Origin: UBA349 sp964444115
Lineage (GTDB): Archaea; Methanobacteriota; Methanobacteria; Methanobacteriales; Methanobacteriaceae
DNA length: 64,000 nucleotides
Assembly (NCBI GenBank): GCA_964444115.1
Contig: CAYUFT010000001.1
Location: forward strand, 1 to 64,000
Direction of reading: 5' to 3'
Made by a program: the position numbers and the translations under genes. Of the stretch, positions 1 to 8,194 are shown piece after piece; within the stretch, counting starts at the first letter, position 1; every line of letters begins with the position of its first letter. The notes under the pieces were generated by a model, which saw nothing but the letters and a program-made list of their open reading frames with translations, made no database searches and was not told the origin of the DNA.

Positions 1-1
1 T

Positions 2-478
2 AAGCATCGGGGATGGGGCCACTCATTTTTATGGTTGATTCCTATGGCCCTGGTGGTAATTTACAGTCCAATAATTGCATTGGCCTTAATAGTGGGTTTT
101 TTATCTCATCTTTTACTGGATAGTTTCACGGTTTATGGTTCTCCGGTTTTGTATCCCTTTAAAAAATCAGGTTTTGTTTGTTTAAATAAAAAAAGAAGAT
201 TTAAAACTGGTTCTAATCACGATAAAGCTGTGTTTATTTTTCTTTTATTTTTAGTGGTTCCCATTATATTGTTCACCACCGGGTTAGGGAATGTTTTGCT
301 GGGGGATGTGGCCTTTGCCGTCGGTAATCAAACCAATAACAGTACCAGCTCCTCGCAAAATAGTAATATTTATTTAAGCTTTAAACTGGATGAGGCCTGT
401 AATAAGAACATTACCTTGGAGAAGATCAATGAAAATAAGACTAGTATTGTGGTAATGGATGTTAATAGTACTTCATGA
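2..478 (+). CDS. Membrane-bound metal-dependent hydrolase, YdjM/DUF457-like (5' truncated by window edge)
   Basis: The reading frame is open from base 2, so the gene starts outside the window; a TTG at 35 is the first start-type codon inside but is probably internal. The frame begins with KHRGWGHSF, close to the HRGxTHS motif of the YdjM-like inner-membrane putative hydrolases, followed by hydrophobic segments and SHLLLDSFTVYG, which carries the second conserved histidine/aspartate motif. Another membrane segment follows, then a Ser/Asn-rich tail. The last 45 bp including the stop codon are the first unit of a 46-bp tandem array that continues downstream. The substrate is unknown; the family is assigned by motif only. 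Confidence 0.7.
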   Translation, partial: KHRGWGHSFLWLIPMALVVIYSPIIALALIVGFLSHLLLDSFTVYGSPVLYPFKKSGFVCLNKKRRFKTGSNHDKAVFIFLLFLVVPIILFTTGLGNVLLGDVAFAVGNQTNNSTSSSQNSNIYLSFKLDEACNKNITLEKINENKTSIVVMDVNSTS

Positions 479-617
479 GAATAAGACTAGTATTGTGGTA
501 ATGGATGTTAATAGTACTTCATGAGAATAAGACTAGTATTGTGGTAATGGATGTTAATAGTACTTCCGGAGAATAAGAGTAGTATTGTGGTAATGGATGT
601 TAATAATACTTCATGAA
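434..617 (+). repeat. 46-bp tandem repeat, four copies, overlapping a gene end
   Basis: Units start at 434, 480, 526 and 572, exactly 46 bp apart, with a few substitutions in the last two. The first unit encodes the C-terminus and TGA stop of the preceding gene; the later units are non-coding because 46 is not a multiple of three. The end of the unit (TTAATAGTACTTC) also occurs near 6970 at the left edge of the second copy of the hjc cassette. Confidence 0.93.
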
Positions 618-647
618 AAAAATATTTTTAATTTGATTCATTTTTTT

Positions 648-1064
648 TCATATGAATCGTTTTTGTAATTGATTAGATACTAGTTCGTTTATATTCACTC
701 CTTTTTGAATAGCGGTGTGGTAATCTATGGATAGTTTTTGGTTATCTTTACTTATTTGCATGGCATTGGGCCTGATGAATATCCATGATGTTTGGTTTAT
801 GAATTTTAAGGCCACCCATGGTTCTGCTTTGAATTTCCAGGCGAACCTTATGAGATTTTTTATTTGGGCCGTTCTGATTATTATTCTATTGTTGGTGGTT
901 ATTTTTACTTCTATGACAAATACTGACTCTCCATCTCCGGCCAGTAGGTCTGGATTTCTTACGGAAGATCCGGGTAATCTGCAAGCTTCGTATTCTGCCT
1001 TTTTTAGTTCTCCTACCAGTTCATATTCGTGTTTTATTCCAAAATCTTTGATTCTCATTTTCAT
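648..1064 (-). CDS. hjc: Holliday junction resolvase Hjc, copy 1
   Basis: A 138-residue protein of the archaeal Hjc family, endonucleases that cut four-way DNA junctions as dimers. The metal-site residues of the PD-(D/E)xK fold are visible: an N-terminal Glu in KHEYELVGEL, the RLPGSS loop, Asp in NPDLLA, and the pair in VIEVK. Length is normal for Hjc. The start used has AGGAAAAAG upstream; the second copy starts two codons later at the equivalent MRIKDFG. It is almost identical to the gene at 6999-7409. It lies divergent to the remnant at 1146-1252, sharing a promoter region. Confidence 0.88.
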   Translation of the reverse strand: MKMRIKDFGIKHEYELVGELKKAEYEACRLPGSSVRNPDLLAGDGESVFVIEVKITTNNRIIIRTAQIKNLIRFAWKFKAEPWVALKFINQTSWIFIRPNAMQISKDNQKLSIDYHTAIQKGVNINELVSNQLQKRFI

Positions 1065-1100
1065 CTTTTTCCTGAATTTTATTACTAATAGTAGTGTGTA

Positions 1101-1122
1101 GTAACACTTATATATGTATTAC
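1101..1122. promoter_or_regulatory. TATA-centred dyad in divergent promoter, copy 1
   Basis: GTAACAC and GTATTAC flank TTATATAT, an imperfect inverted repeat with an archaeal TATA-like core. The position suits both the leftward hjc and the rightward remnant gene. The same element is at 7457-7478. Binding of a regulator is an inference. Confidence 0.5.
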
Positions 1123-1145
1123 CATTATAGTAAATAGTATAACTT

Positions 1146-1252
1146 ATGGGAGGTGGGAAATCTTAGTGCTATAAAAAGCTAAAAATGGTTCTTACACTTA
1201 TGTGTAAAAAATGAGACAAAAACAAGACTTTATATTGCAGGTTTAATTGATA
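1146..1252 (+). pseudogene. Remnant of the secreted protein gene (only both ends remain)
   Basis: The 5' end retains the GGGAGGTG ribosome-binding site and first codons seen at 7503. It then jumps directly into sequence equivalent to the end of the intact gene (AAAGCTAAAAATGGTTCTTA). About 445 bp are missing and the remaining frame is broken. The terminator downstream is intact. Confidence 0.8.
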
Positions 1253-1279
1253 CTTCCCCTTATCAATTAAACTTTTTTT
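1241..1279 (+). terminator. Hairpin plus T-tract terminator, copy 1
   Basis: A perfect 12-bp stem, GTTTAATTGATA and its complement, closes an 8-nt loop (CTTCCCCT) and is followed by seven T. The same stem with a different loop is at 8043-8082, so the stem is conserved while the loop has drifted. Confidence 0.75.
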
Positions 1280-1384
1280 AAACTATTAAAGTTGATAATG
1301 AAGGGGTTTTGAAGGAATAAAAATGGTAAAAATAGATTAAAAAAGTTCTAATCTATTTTAATTAATAATAAGTGGAGTATAGGG

Positions 1385-3214
1385 ATGAAGACCATAGTAA
1401 CGGATTCTAGGTTGTTGCCTGAAAAATTGGATAATGAAATACCTTTTTTCAGGGAAAAACCAGTGAAAATTATTTCAGACGGTTATGTTATATTTTTTAG
1501 AGAAATAAATGGATTAGAATATTGGATAATGGAAGAGAAGATTGGAGGTTTTTACAAACTTCAATGGATACAATTAGATAGAAACAAACCAACAAAATTC
1601 CATAGAAAAATTTCCAGCCGACATGGACTGGAAATACAAAATAAAAGAAGAGATAATCTTCTGGTTAAATATCTTCATGGTAAAACAGGCATAGAAAAAA
1701 AAGAAATAGGAGATTACCTGGAGGAAGCTGGCCTATTCATCGGTGATAACCGAATAAAAATCCTATTCCTGGATGAAGAAGAAAGTGAAGATGAAACAAA
1801 TTCTGTGTTAACCAGTCAGATTTCAGAGAAAAAAAGAAAACAACTTATTGATATTTTAAAAAGGCCGGACTTATTGAGTTATATTGACCAGGCTTTTTAT
1901 GAGCGATCTCCTGATGATGGATTCATTATCGGAGAAATAGAATCCAAACACATATTAAATTTTAACTGCATGGGGGCCCGCCTAGGACAATTCACCATTA
2001 ATACTCTGAAAGGTGCATCATCCATAGGGAAAACCAACACCGCAAATGTAGTAACCGGACTCCACCGAGTGAAAAAGGTAGGTAGCTTGTCTGATACGGC
2101 TTTAAAATATTCTGAAGATTTAGACCAGGTGGATATACTCTACATTCAAGAAACGGTAGAAGATGAATTTAAAAATAAAGAAACCAGGTTAATGTCAGTG
2201 GATGATGGAGGATTTTTGGCTGAGACCACTATTAAAAATCCAAAAACTGGCAAATTCGAAGTACAACAGAACATAATACCTGTTAAAACCATTGTCACCA
2301 CCACTACGGCTCTGGAACTGGATCCAGAATTTGCCAGCAGAAATTTCATCATACCGGTGGATGACAGTGAAGAGCAAACCCGCAGAATCCTGGAGGAAAA
2401 TTTCAAATCAACTGAAAAAAAGCTCCAGGAAATAAAAGGTCAAACTAACTTTAATCACAAATATGATCTTCTTAAAGAAGCTTTCAAGCTTTTAAAACCT
2501 TTCACTGTTTTTATTCCCTATGAAATGGAATTGTTAGAAATATTCCCTACTGCTCATCCTCGGGCCCGTAGGGATTCTAAAAAATTGATGCAATTAATTA
2601 AAGAAAGTGCTTTAATGTTCCAATATCAGCGCTGCCGGTCTGAATTGAATGGTCAACCTGTTCTGGTTGCATCCTGGGTGGATTTGGCCCATGCTATTTT
2701 ATTGGGAGGCCCTATATTAGAAGCCACTATCACTGGATTTGATAAAAGATTAATAGAAGCCTTGCCGGTGGTGTATAGGATTATTGAAGAAGAAGGTTAT
2801 GTAACTACCAAATCTCTTCAACAGAAACTTAAGAAATCTTCTAAGTATGTCTGGCAAATACTGCATTTTTTTGAAGATAATGGTTATATTTTTCATGACC
2901 CGGACACTAAACAAATGGAGGGCATAACCGGAAAAATTAAAGTATACTTGAAACATGATGCTAAAGCTTATAACAGTTTCCTTTTAGCTAGCAGAAATAT
3001 AGACTGGCTTAATATAAAAAATAAGGAAGAAGAATTCATTAAACATCAAATTCCAAATTCCTCTAATCACGTAGGGGATAATATGTATCTACCATATTAT
3101 GACCTTAAAGTTCCCAACCAGGTGGTGTACAAATCGACCCCTATGCATTCTGAGGAATTTGGAATTTATACAAAGAAAGAAAATAAAACAATTGATAAAC
3201 CAAAAAAACCATAA
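1385..3214 (+). CDS. P-loop ATPase with winged helix, probable mobile-element replication helicase
   Basis: A 609-residue protein with a central nucleotide-binding domain: Walker A GASSIGKTN at 210-218, Walker B-like VDILYIQE at 249-256, a sensor-like strand KTIVTTTTAL at 301-310, and an Arg in FASRNFIIPVDD that could act as an arginine finger. Residues around 455-505 look like a winged helix-turn-helix. This order resembles AAA+/MCM-like or SF3-type replicative helicases of archaeal plasmids and integrated elements, but no exact family is evident. ATG at 1385 has GTGGAG 7 bases upstream. It occupies the cargo position between block A and block B; the second cassette carries another gene there. 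No primase, Rep or integrase is visible nearby. Confidence 0.6.
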   Translation: MKTIVTDSRLLPEKLDNEIPFFREKPVKIISDGYVIFFREINGLEYWIMEEKIGGFYKLQWIQLDRNKPTKFHRKISSRHGLEIQNKRRDNLLVKYLHGKTGIEKKEIGDYLEEAGLFIGDNRIKILFLDEEESEDETNSVLTSQISEKKRKQLIDILKRPDLLSYIDQAFYERSPDDGFIIGEIESKHILNFNCMGARLGQFTINTLKGASSIGKTNTANVVTGLHRVKKVGSLSDTALKYSEDLDQVDILYIQETVEDEFKNKETRLMSVDDGGFLAETTIKNPKTGKFEVQQNIIPVKTIVTTTTALELDPEFASRNFIIPVDDSEEQTRRILEENFKSTEKKLQEIKGQTNFNHKYDLLKEAFKLLKPFTVFIPYEMELLEIFPTAHPRARRDSKKLMQLIKESALMFQYQRCRSELNGQPVLVASWVDLAHAILLGGPILEATITGFDKRLIEALPVVYRIIEEEGYVTTKSLQQKLKKSSKYVWQILHFFEDNGYIFHDPDTKQMEGITGKIKVYLKHDAKAYNSFLLASRNIDWLNIKNKEEEFIKHQIPNSSNHVGDNMYLPYYDLKVPNQVVYKSTPMHSEEFGIYTKKENKTIDKPKKP

Positions 3215-3334
3215 AACAAATCAAATTAAGAAAAGAGATTTTTAAAAAGCTCTAAAATTATTTTAAAGTAATAAACTGATTATAGAAGAGTCTTAAATCA
3301 AAAGTCAGTGAAATGGATCTATTTCAATCCTTAA
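3215..3334. other. AT-rich spacer between ATPase gene and block B
   Basis: No open frame or RNA signature is visible in this short spacer. Confidence 0.4.
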
Positions 3335-3572
3335 AAAGAGATTATATAATGATTTTTAACAATTATTATATAATTCTCATGATGAGTATCCTGAAAAGGA
3401 GGATTATATAGTATATACATATATAGTATATAATAATGATTTTGTAATACTTTTTTTACAGTATATAAAAAATCTTAAAATAACCTATATATAATAATAT
3501 ATAATAATAAAATAATAAAAATATATTATTAATTTACTATATAATAAAAAAGAAAAAATCATATATAAAAAA
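3335..3572. repeat. Block B copy 1: conserved 240-bp AT-rich element
   Basis: Extremely AT-rich, with runs of TATATA, ATAATA and a string shared with 8654-8890 over almost its whole length. It is non-coding and sits directly downstream of the cargo gene in both cassettes. Conservation while the upstream gene is replaced suggests a functional site such as a replication origin, segregation site or recombination region, which is inference. Confidence 0.85.
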
Positions 3573-4011
3573 TAAGAAGCATTTGAATTGATTTATATGG
3601 CCTTAATGTTGTTTTTTTATCGCAGTTGGTCCTTGGCCTTGGTTGAAACTCTTTGTTTGCATTGAAGATTTGGAAATGATTTTTTTGACATTTTTTTATT
3701 TCTATAAAATTGAAGTAGATAATATTAGAATTATTTTATCTAAGAATATTATTTTATTATAAATTAAACTTTGAATCGATTTAGCTACAAATTATTGGGC
3801 CTTAAGTGAAGATGTAATCTGGATGGGCTTTTTTCTAATCCAGTAGCTTTAATTTTGCCTACGTATTTTCCGATTAAACAATATACCTATTTTACTGGAA
3901 ATGTTTGCGTATAAATTATACAATATTACCCCTCCTTAGGAAAATTCTTATATATTTATCTTTAAAGTATTATTGATATTGATTTTATCAAAAAATATCA
4001 ACATAAAGGAG
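3573..4011. other. Intergenic region upstream of adhesin gene
   Basis: AT-rich with no credible coding frame. It holds the adhesin promoter; a TTATATATTTATC stretch at about 3949-3961 is a plausible TATA region. Weak similarity to the sequence after block B copy 2 continues in patches. Confidence 0.4.
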
Positions 4012-6747
4012 GTGAAAAAGATTAAAAAACAAATAACTACCAAAATTATCATTTCTATGATTCTGGTTATGGTTTCATTAATAGGTATAGGTGCTGTTTC
4101 GGCAGTAGACAATAATTCGGTTGATTCTGATTCTGCAGATGACCTGGCATTTATAGAAATTTCAGGTCAAGTTAGTCAATGTTCTGATGAAGAACCTTTC
4201 TCTGGAGCAACAGTAACTGTTAAAGATAACGGGAAAGAGATGGACAGTACTACCACTAATTTAGATGGAACGTATAATTTAAGATTCCAAAGCATAAAAC
4301 GAGTTTTTACAGTAACTGCCAATGCCAATGGACATAAACCAACTACTCAGGATGTTGTGTTTTCTGAAAAATCCAATGGTACTTACACCGGAACAGTAAA
4401 TTTCAAATTAGGAAATAACGATGCATATGTCTATCAAGGGTGGGGCACAAATCCCGATGAGGATTACACCTTCTCGGACGGAACCACCATCCATCTTACA
4501 GGAGCTACTAATGCTTTTACCACCATTGATGAAGGTATAACTTATGCTACCAGTAATCCTGGAGTAAACACAGTATACATCGCACCCGGCACCTACAATG
4601 AATACAGCATGAGTATCGACACTTCAGTTAACCTGCATGGTGAAAACCAGGACACTACGATAATTGATGCCAATGACAATGCCCGGATATTAAGTGTTTG
4701 GAACGGAACAACCGTCAACATAGAACAACTAACATTTAGAGATGGTTCATCAGAATATAGTGGCGCTCTCCGCGTTGAAAGTGGAACCACAACCATCACG
4801 GATTGTACCTTTGATTCCAACACTGTTTCTGATTATGGTGGTGCTATATACGTGGATTCTGGTGCAACAGCTCATATATCAGGTAGCACATTCACCAATA
4901 ACACCGCCTATGATGGTGGTGCAATATACAATGATGGTGGAATGTTGACCATTAACCGATCCACTTTCACTGGTAACCAGGCATCTGGTATAAATTATGG
5001 TGGTGGTGCCATCTTAAATTCCATAAATGGTGGTACAGTGAATTTAGCCGACTGCATTTTTACAAGTAACCGAGCAAATGGATTTGCTGGAGGAGCTATC
5101 TACAATCGATATATTTTAAATGTAGAGAATTGTACCTTCAATAGCAACACTGCTCATTCTTATGGTGGTGCAATATCTGCGGGTCGAGGTAATAATACGA
5201 TAACTGGATCTACATTTAATGGAAACACTGCAGATACTGGTGGAGCAATCGCTGTTGGTAGTGCTGATACATGTGCTGTGAATGGTTCTAACTTCATTGG
5301 AAACTCAGCAACCTATCTTGGAGGTGCAATATACAGTAGTATAATAATTACAGCTAATTTCAACAGATTCTACAATAATAATGGCCCACAAGGTAGTGCT
5401 ATTGGCACGTTTGAAACTTCGAATGTGGAGAATAACTGGTGGGGTACTAATAATCCGATTTTCTCCAGTTTGATTAATGGAGCATCCGCACCTACACAAT
5501 GGTTGTACATGTCCATCAATGCCACACCAACCATTATCAACAACACCCAAACAAGTTTAATAACTGTTAGTTTTAACAACTACTGTTCAGATGGAACTAC
5601 TTACACCCCATTTACTCCAGTTGGCTCAGACCATATTCCTAATGGCACTCCGGTAACTTTCAGTTTAACCAATGGACCTTTCGGAACCTTAACAACACCA
5701 CTTACAGTTAATACTCTCGGAGGATTAGCATCCATAATATTGACTGCAACTAATGTTGGTGTTCAGGATGTTAATGGAACCCTTGATGACCAAAAATGTT
5801 CTGCCAGTGTAACAATTAACCCTGCCACTTACGTGGATGTTTACAACCAATTCAGGGATCTTCCATGGGGTAATGTTATTACCACTGCTAACTACAACGA
5901 TAAGGTCTATGTCATGGTCAAAGTGCAGAATCAGGGTCCTGACTCCACTTCGTTGAGTGTTTTGAATACATTGGCTGGTATTACTTGGACCGGAAGATAT
6001 TATGTTCTTTCAGGATCAATCAACCCATCTGATCCAGGTAACTGGGTGTTAAATGATGCGGTGAACACATTTAATGGAACACACTGGAACATACCGGCTT
6101 TCAGTGCTTCAATCGGTGGAAATGTCAAATGGCTGGCCATAGAAGGGATCATTAACCGGTTAGGCACAGTATCTAACTATGCTGAGACTGAAAGTCAAAG
6201 TTCATATCCCTACCAGGGTTATGATTCAGACACCTGTGAGTTGTATGTTCCCAGTGCAGACTTGTACCTGGTGATAACCAGTGATAAAAACAAACCCACA
6301 GTGGGTGAAATATTCACCCTAAGATACAAACTGGGAAACAAAGGACCGGATGATGCAGAAAACGTAACCATAACCATAACCCTGCCTGATGGATTTGTAA
6401 TATCCAAAATTGCAGGTGATGGAAACTGGACTCTCAAGGCCAACACCATCATCTGGACCATGAAAAACGTTAAAGTAGGTGACCCCTACTTATATGTCTC
6501 AGGATGGACTACACACGCCACTAGTTTCCTTTTTGGTGCATCAATCCTTTCAGACACCTTCAACATCAACACACAAGGAGTAAGTACACTCACTCTAAAC
6601 ACACAACCAAAAATAAACGCAGCCACTAATACCACAGTAAATGCTACAAAAGTCGGAATGCAAAGCACAGGAACACCCATAGTGCCTTTGGCCTTAGCGG
6701 TTCTTAGTGTATTATGTGGATTAGCAATAACCCAGAAAAAACAATAA
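4012..6747 (+). CDS. Beta-helix adhesin-like surface protein with C-terminal anchor
   Basis: A secreted protein of about 912 residues. It has a Lys-rich signal peptide ending near SAVDNN, a carboxypeptidase-regulatory-like domain (SGATVTVKD ... NLDGTYNL), then many right-handed beta-helix repeats of the GGAIYN/STFNGN type. A Big-like domain after the NNWWGT motif and two DUF11-like domains follow. The C-terminus GMQSTGTPI, a hydrophobic helix and basic end looks like a membrane anchor. Start choice is uncertain: GTG 4012 overlaps the Shine-Dalgarno sequence AAAGGAGGTGA, and ATT at 4021 is better spaced and gives a cleaner signal peptide. It lies between the two hjc cassettes. Likely role: cell-surface adhesion; ligand unknown. 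Confidence 0.82.
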   Translation: MKKIKKQITTKIIISMILVMVSLIGIGAVSAVDNNSVDSDSADDLAFIEISGQVSQCSDEEPFSGATVTVKDNGKEMDSTTTNLDGTYNLRFQSIKRVFTVTANANGHKPTTQDVVFSEKSNGTYTGTVNFKLGNNDAYVYQGWGTNPDEDYTFSDGTTIHLTGATNAFTTIDEGITYATSNPGVNTVYIAPGTYNEYSMSIDTSVNLHGENQDTTIIDANDNARILSVWNGTTVNIEQLTFRDGSSEYSGALRVESGTTTITDCTFDSNTVSDYGGAIYVDSGATAHISGSTFTNNTAYDGGAIYNDGGMLTINRSTFTGNQASGINYGGGAILNSINGGTVNLADCIFTSNRANGFAGGAIYNRYILNVENCTFNSNTAHSYGGAISAGRGNNTITGSTFNGNTADTGGAIAVGSADTCAVNGSNFIGNSATYLGGAIYSSIIITANFNRFYNNNGPQGSAIGTFETSNVENNWWGTNNPIFSSLINGASAPTQWLYMSINATPTIINNTQTSLITVSFNNYCSDGTTYTPFTPVGSDHIPNGTPVTFSLTNGPFGTLTTPLTVNTLGGLASIILTATNVGVQDVNGTLDDQKCSASVTINPATYVDVYNQFRDLPWGNVITTANYNDKVYVMVKVQNQGPDSTSLSVLNTLAGITWTGRYYVLSGSINPSDPGNWVLNDAVNTFNGTHWNIPAFSASIGGNVKWLAIEGIINRLGTVSNYAETESQSSYPYQGYDSDTCELYVPSADLYLVITSDKNKPTVGEIFTLRYKLGNKGPDDAENVTITITLPDGFVISKIAGDGNWTLKANTIIWTMKNVKVGDPYLYVSGWTTHATSFLFGASILSDTFNINTQGVSTLTLNTQPKINAATNTTVNATKVGMQSTGTPIVPLALAVLSVLCGLAITQKKQ

Positions 6748-6785
6748 AAGGGATAATAGGTCCCTTTTCACCCTATTTTTTTTTT
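6746..6785 (+). terminator. Hairpin and T-tract after adhesin gene
   Basis: AAAAGGGA pairs with TCCCTTTT across a 7-nt loop, overlapping the stop codon, and a ten-T run follows at 6776-6785. Confidence 0.65.
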
Positions 6786-6998
6786 GATTTGGCCAGTAAT
6801 TATGTTATTTGTTAAGGCCATAATCTGGTTATATATTCGTGGGAAGACTTGCAGAATATAAATATTATAATATGGATAATGTGATAGAAAGTGCTTTAAA
6901 TGTATTTAAGGAGAAAATTAATGATGAATAAAATAATATTCTCTTTTTAAATGGATTATATATATTAATAGTACTTCCTGAAAAAAAATATTAATTTT

Positions 6999-7409
6999 TC
7001 ATACGAATCGTTTTTGTAATTCATTAGAGACTAGTTCGCCTATATTCACTCCTTTTTGAATAGCAGTATGGTAATCTATGGATAGTTTTTGATTGTCTTT
7101 ACTTATTTGCATGGCATTAGGCCTGATGAATATCCATGATGTTTGGTTTATAAATTTTAGGGCCACCCATGGTTCTGCTTTGAATTTCCAGGCAAACCTT
7201 ATGAGATTTTTTATTTGAGCCATTCTGATTATTATTCTATTATTAGTGGTTATTTTTACTTCTATGACAAATACTGACTCTCCATCTCCAGCCAGTAGGT
7301 CTGGATTTCTTACGGAGGATCCAGGTAATCTGCAAGCTTCGTATTCTGCCTTTTTTAGTTCTCCTACCAGTTCATATTCGTGTTTTATTCCAAAATCTTT
7401 GATTCTCAT
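6999..7409 (-). CDS. hjc: Holliday junction resolvase Hjc, copy 2
   Basis: A 136-residue Hjc almost identical to the protein at 648-1064, differing at a few positions such as NIGELVSNE for NINELVSNQ near the C-terminus. All catalytic motifs are present: the N-terminal Glu, Asp37 in NPDLLA, Glu50 and Lys52 in VIEVK. AGGAGAA lies upstream of the ATG. It is divergent from the secreted-protein gene at 7509 with a shared promoter. Most archaea carry one hjc, so one copy is probably element-borne; the two being near-identical suggests recent duplication or gene conversion. Confidence 0.88.
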   Translation of the reverse strand: MRIKDFGIKHEYELVGELKKAEYEACRLPGSSVRNPDLLAGDGESVFVIEVKITTNNRIIIRMAQIKNLIRFAWKFKAEPWVALKFINQTSWIFIRPNAMQISKDNQKLSIDYHTAIQKGVNIGELVSNELQKRFV

Positions 7410-7456
7410 TTTCTTTCAGATTCTCCTAATTTTTATTACTTACTACTGTATTAGTA

Positions 7457-7478
7457 GTAACACTTATATATGTATTAC
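7457..7478. promoter_or_regulatory. TATA-centred dyad in divergent promoter, copy 2
   Basis: The arms GTAACAC and GTATTAC surround TTATATAT, as at 1101-1122. The distance to each gene start, about 45-50 bp, suits an archaeal TATA box serving hjc leftward and the secreted protein rightward. Confidence 0.5.
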
Positions 7479-7508
7479 TATTATATTAAATAGTATTCAC
7501 TTAGGGAG

Positions 7509-8048
7509 GTGAAAAATCTGAACAAGACAAAAGTATTAGGACTGTTTACCATCATTTTATGTCTAATATGCGTCACGGCTCAACCAATAAGCGCTGCCAA
7601 GACATACAATGATTATTACTGGAAAGGCAGCTACTTAAGTGCTGATGATAATGGTATTTCCTATCATTACCTCAAAAATGGTGCAGCAGTCACCAGATGG
7701 ACCAGAGACATACTCGCTGTAACAGTATCCATTGACAACAAATTAGTCTATGTCCTGGATAAACAAAACATACTGAACGCACTTAATAAGACCAATGGAA
7801 AAGATATTTGGACTTTAGACCTCTTTGAATCCTATAGTAAGTCCCAGTTTGTTACCAAGAATTACTTGCTTCTCTCCAGTCCTGAAAATACGGCCATGAT
7901 TAAATTAACTCCGACCCACTTAGTCTGGACCAAGAGTTACAAAATGGCTAATCTAGTGTTTTATGGTGCCATAAAAGCTAAAAATGGTTCTTACTACTTG
8001 ATGTTAAAGAGTGCTACTAAAACGAGATTCTATAAACTGCAAGTTTAA
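7509..8048 (+). CDS. Small secreted protein with a PQQ/WD-like beta-propeller blade
   Basis: A 179-residue protein with a clear signal peptide (hydrophobic run GLFTIILCLICVTA, cleavage near ISAAK). The mature part contains LDKQNILNALNKTNGKDIWTL, similar to a PQQ-like propeller repeat, but there are too few repeats for a closed propeller. Function is unknown. The GTG at 7509 lies inside the Shine-Dalgarno sequence GGGAGGTGAAAAAT; CTG at 7518 is placed at normal spacing and may be the true start. The deleted counterpart at 1146-1252 shows it is dispensable in at least one cassette. Confidence 0.65.
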   Translation: MKNLNKTKVLGLFTIILCLICVTAQPISAAKTYNDYYWKGSYLSADDNGISYHYLKNGAAVTRWTRDILAVTVSIDNKLVYVLDKQNILNALNKTNGKDIWTLDLFESYSKSQFVTKNYLLLSSPENTAMIKLTPTHLVWTKSYKMANLVFYGAIKAKNGSYYLMLKSATKTRFYKLQV

Positions 8049-8082
8049 TTGATACCACCCCTTATCAATTAAACTTTTTTTT
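8043..8082 (+). terminator. Hairpin plus T8 terminator, copy 2
   Basis: A 12-bp perfect stem (GTTTAATTGATA), loop CCACCCCT, then eight T directly after the closing arm. The first arm overlaps the stop codon of the secreted protein. Confidence 0.8.
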
Positions 8083-8194
8083 ATTTTTTTTAACAAATGG
8101 GGGTTTATGGTGAGCTATGGGGGGGGGTATTCAGGGGTTTTTTAGTTGGGGAATAAATAAATTTATCTTTATTTTAATATGGAGGTTATTATTT

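Larger units (their letters stand above)
594..1285. repeat. Block A copy 1: duplicated hjc cassette, internally deleted
   Basis: This segment matches 6953-8085 almost base for base through the hjc gene, the divergent promoter and the terminator hairpin. It lacks about 445 bp corresponding to roughly 7519-7963, which removes most of the secreted-protein gene. The copies differ by scattered substitutions, so the duplication is older than the last few generations but not ancient. Confidence 0.9.
6953..8085. repeat. Block A copy 2: intact hjc and secreted-protein cassette
   Basis: The full-length counterpart of 594-1285. The left edge matches the end of the 46-bp tandem repeat unit at TTAATAGTACTTC, and the right edge lies just past the shared terminator hairpin. 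Confidence 0.9.

Noticed and set aside
727..1101. Long open frame opposite hjc copy 1, and its counterpart at 7246-7512
   Set aside because: Shadow of the hjc gene on the other strand; the frame is broken in the second copy.
6874..6933. A 19-codon frame (start MDNVIESALNVFKEKI)
   Set aside because: No ribosome-binding site and in a duplicated non-coding stretch; not supported as a gene.
8117..8194. Longer start for the coiled-coil protein
   Set aside because: The N-terminal extension is low-complexity and ATG 8195 has a good GGAGGT site.
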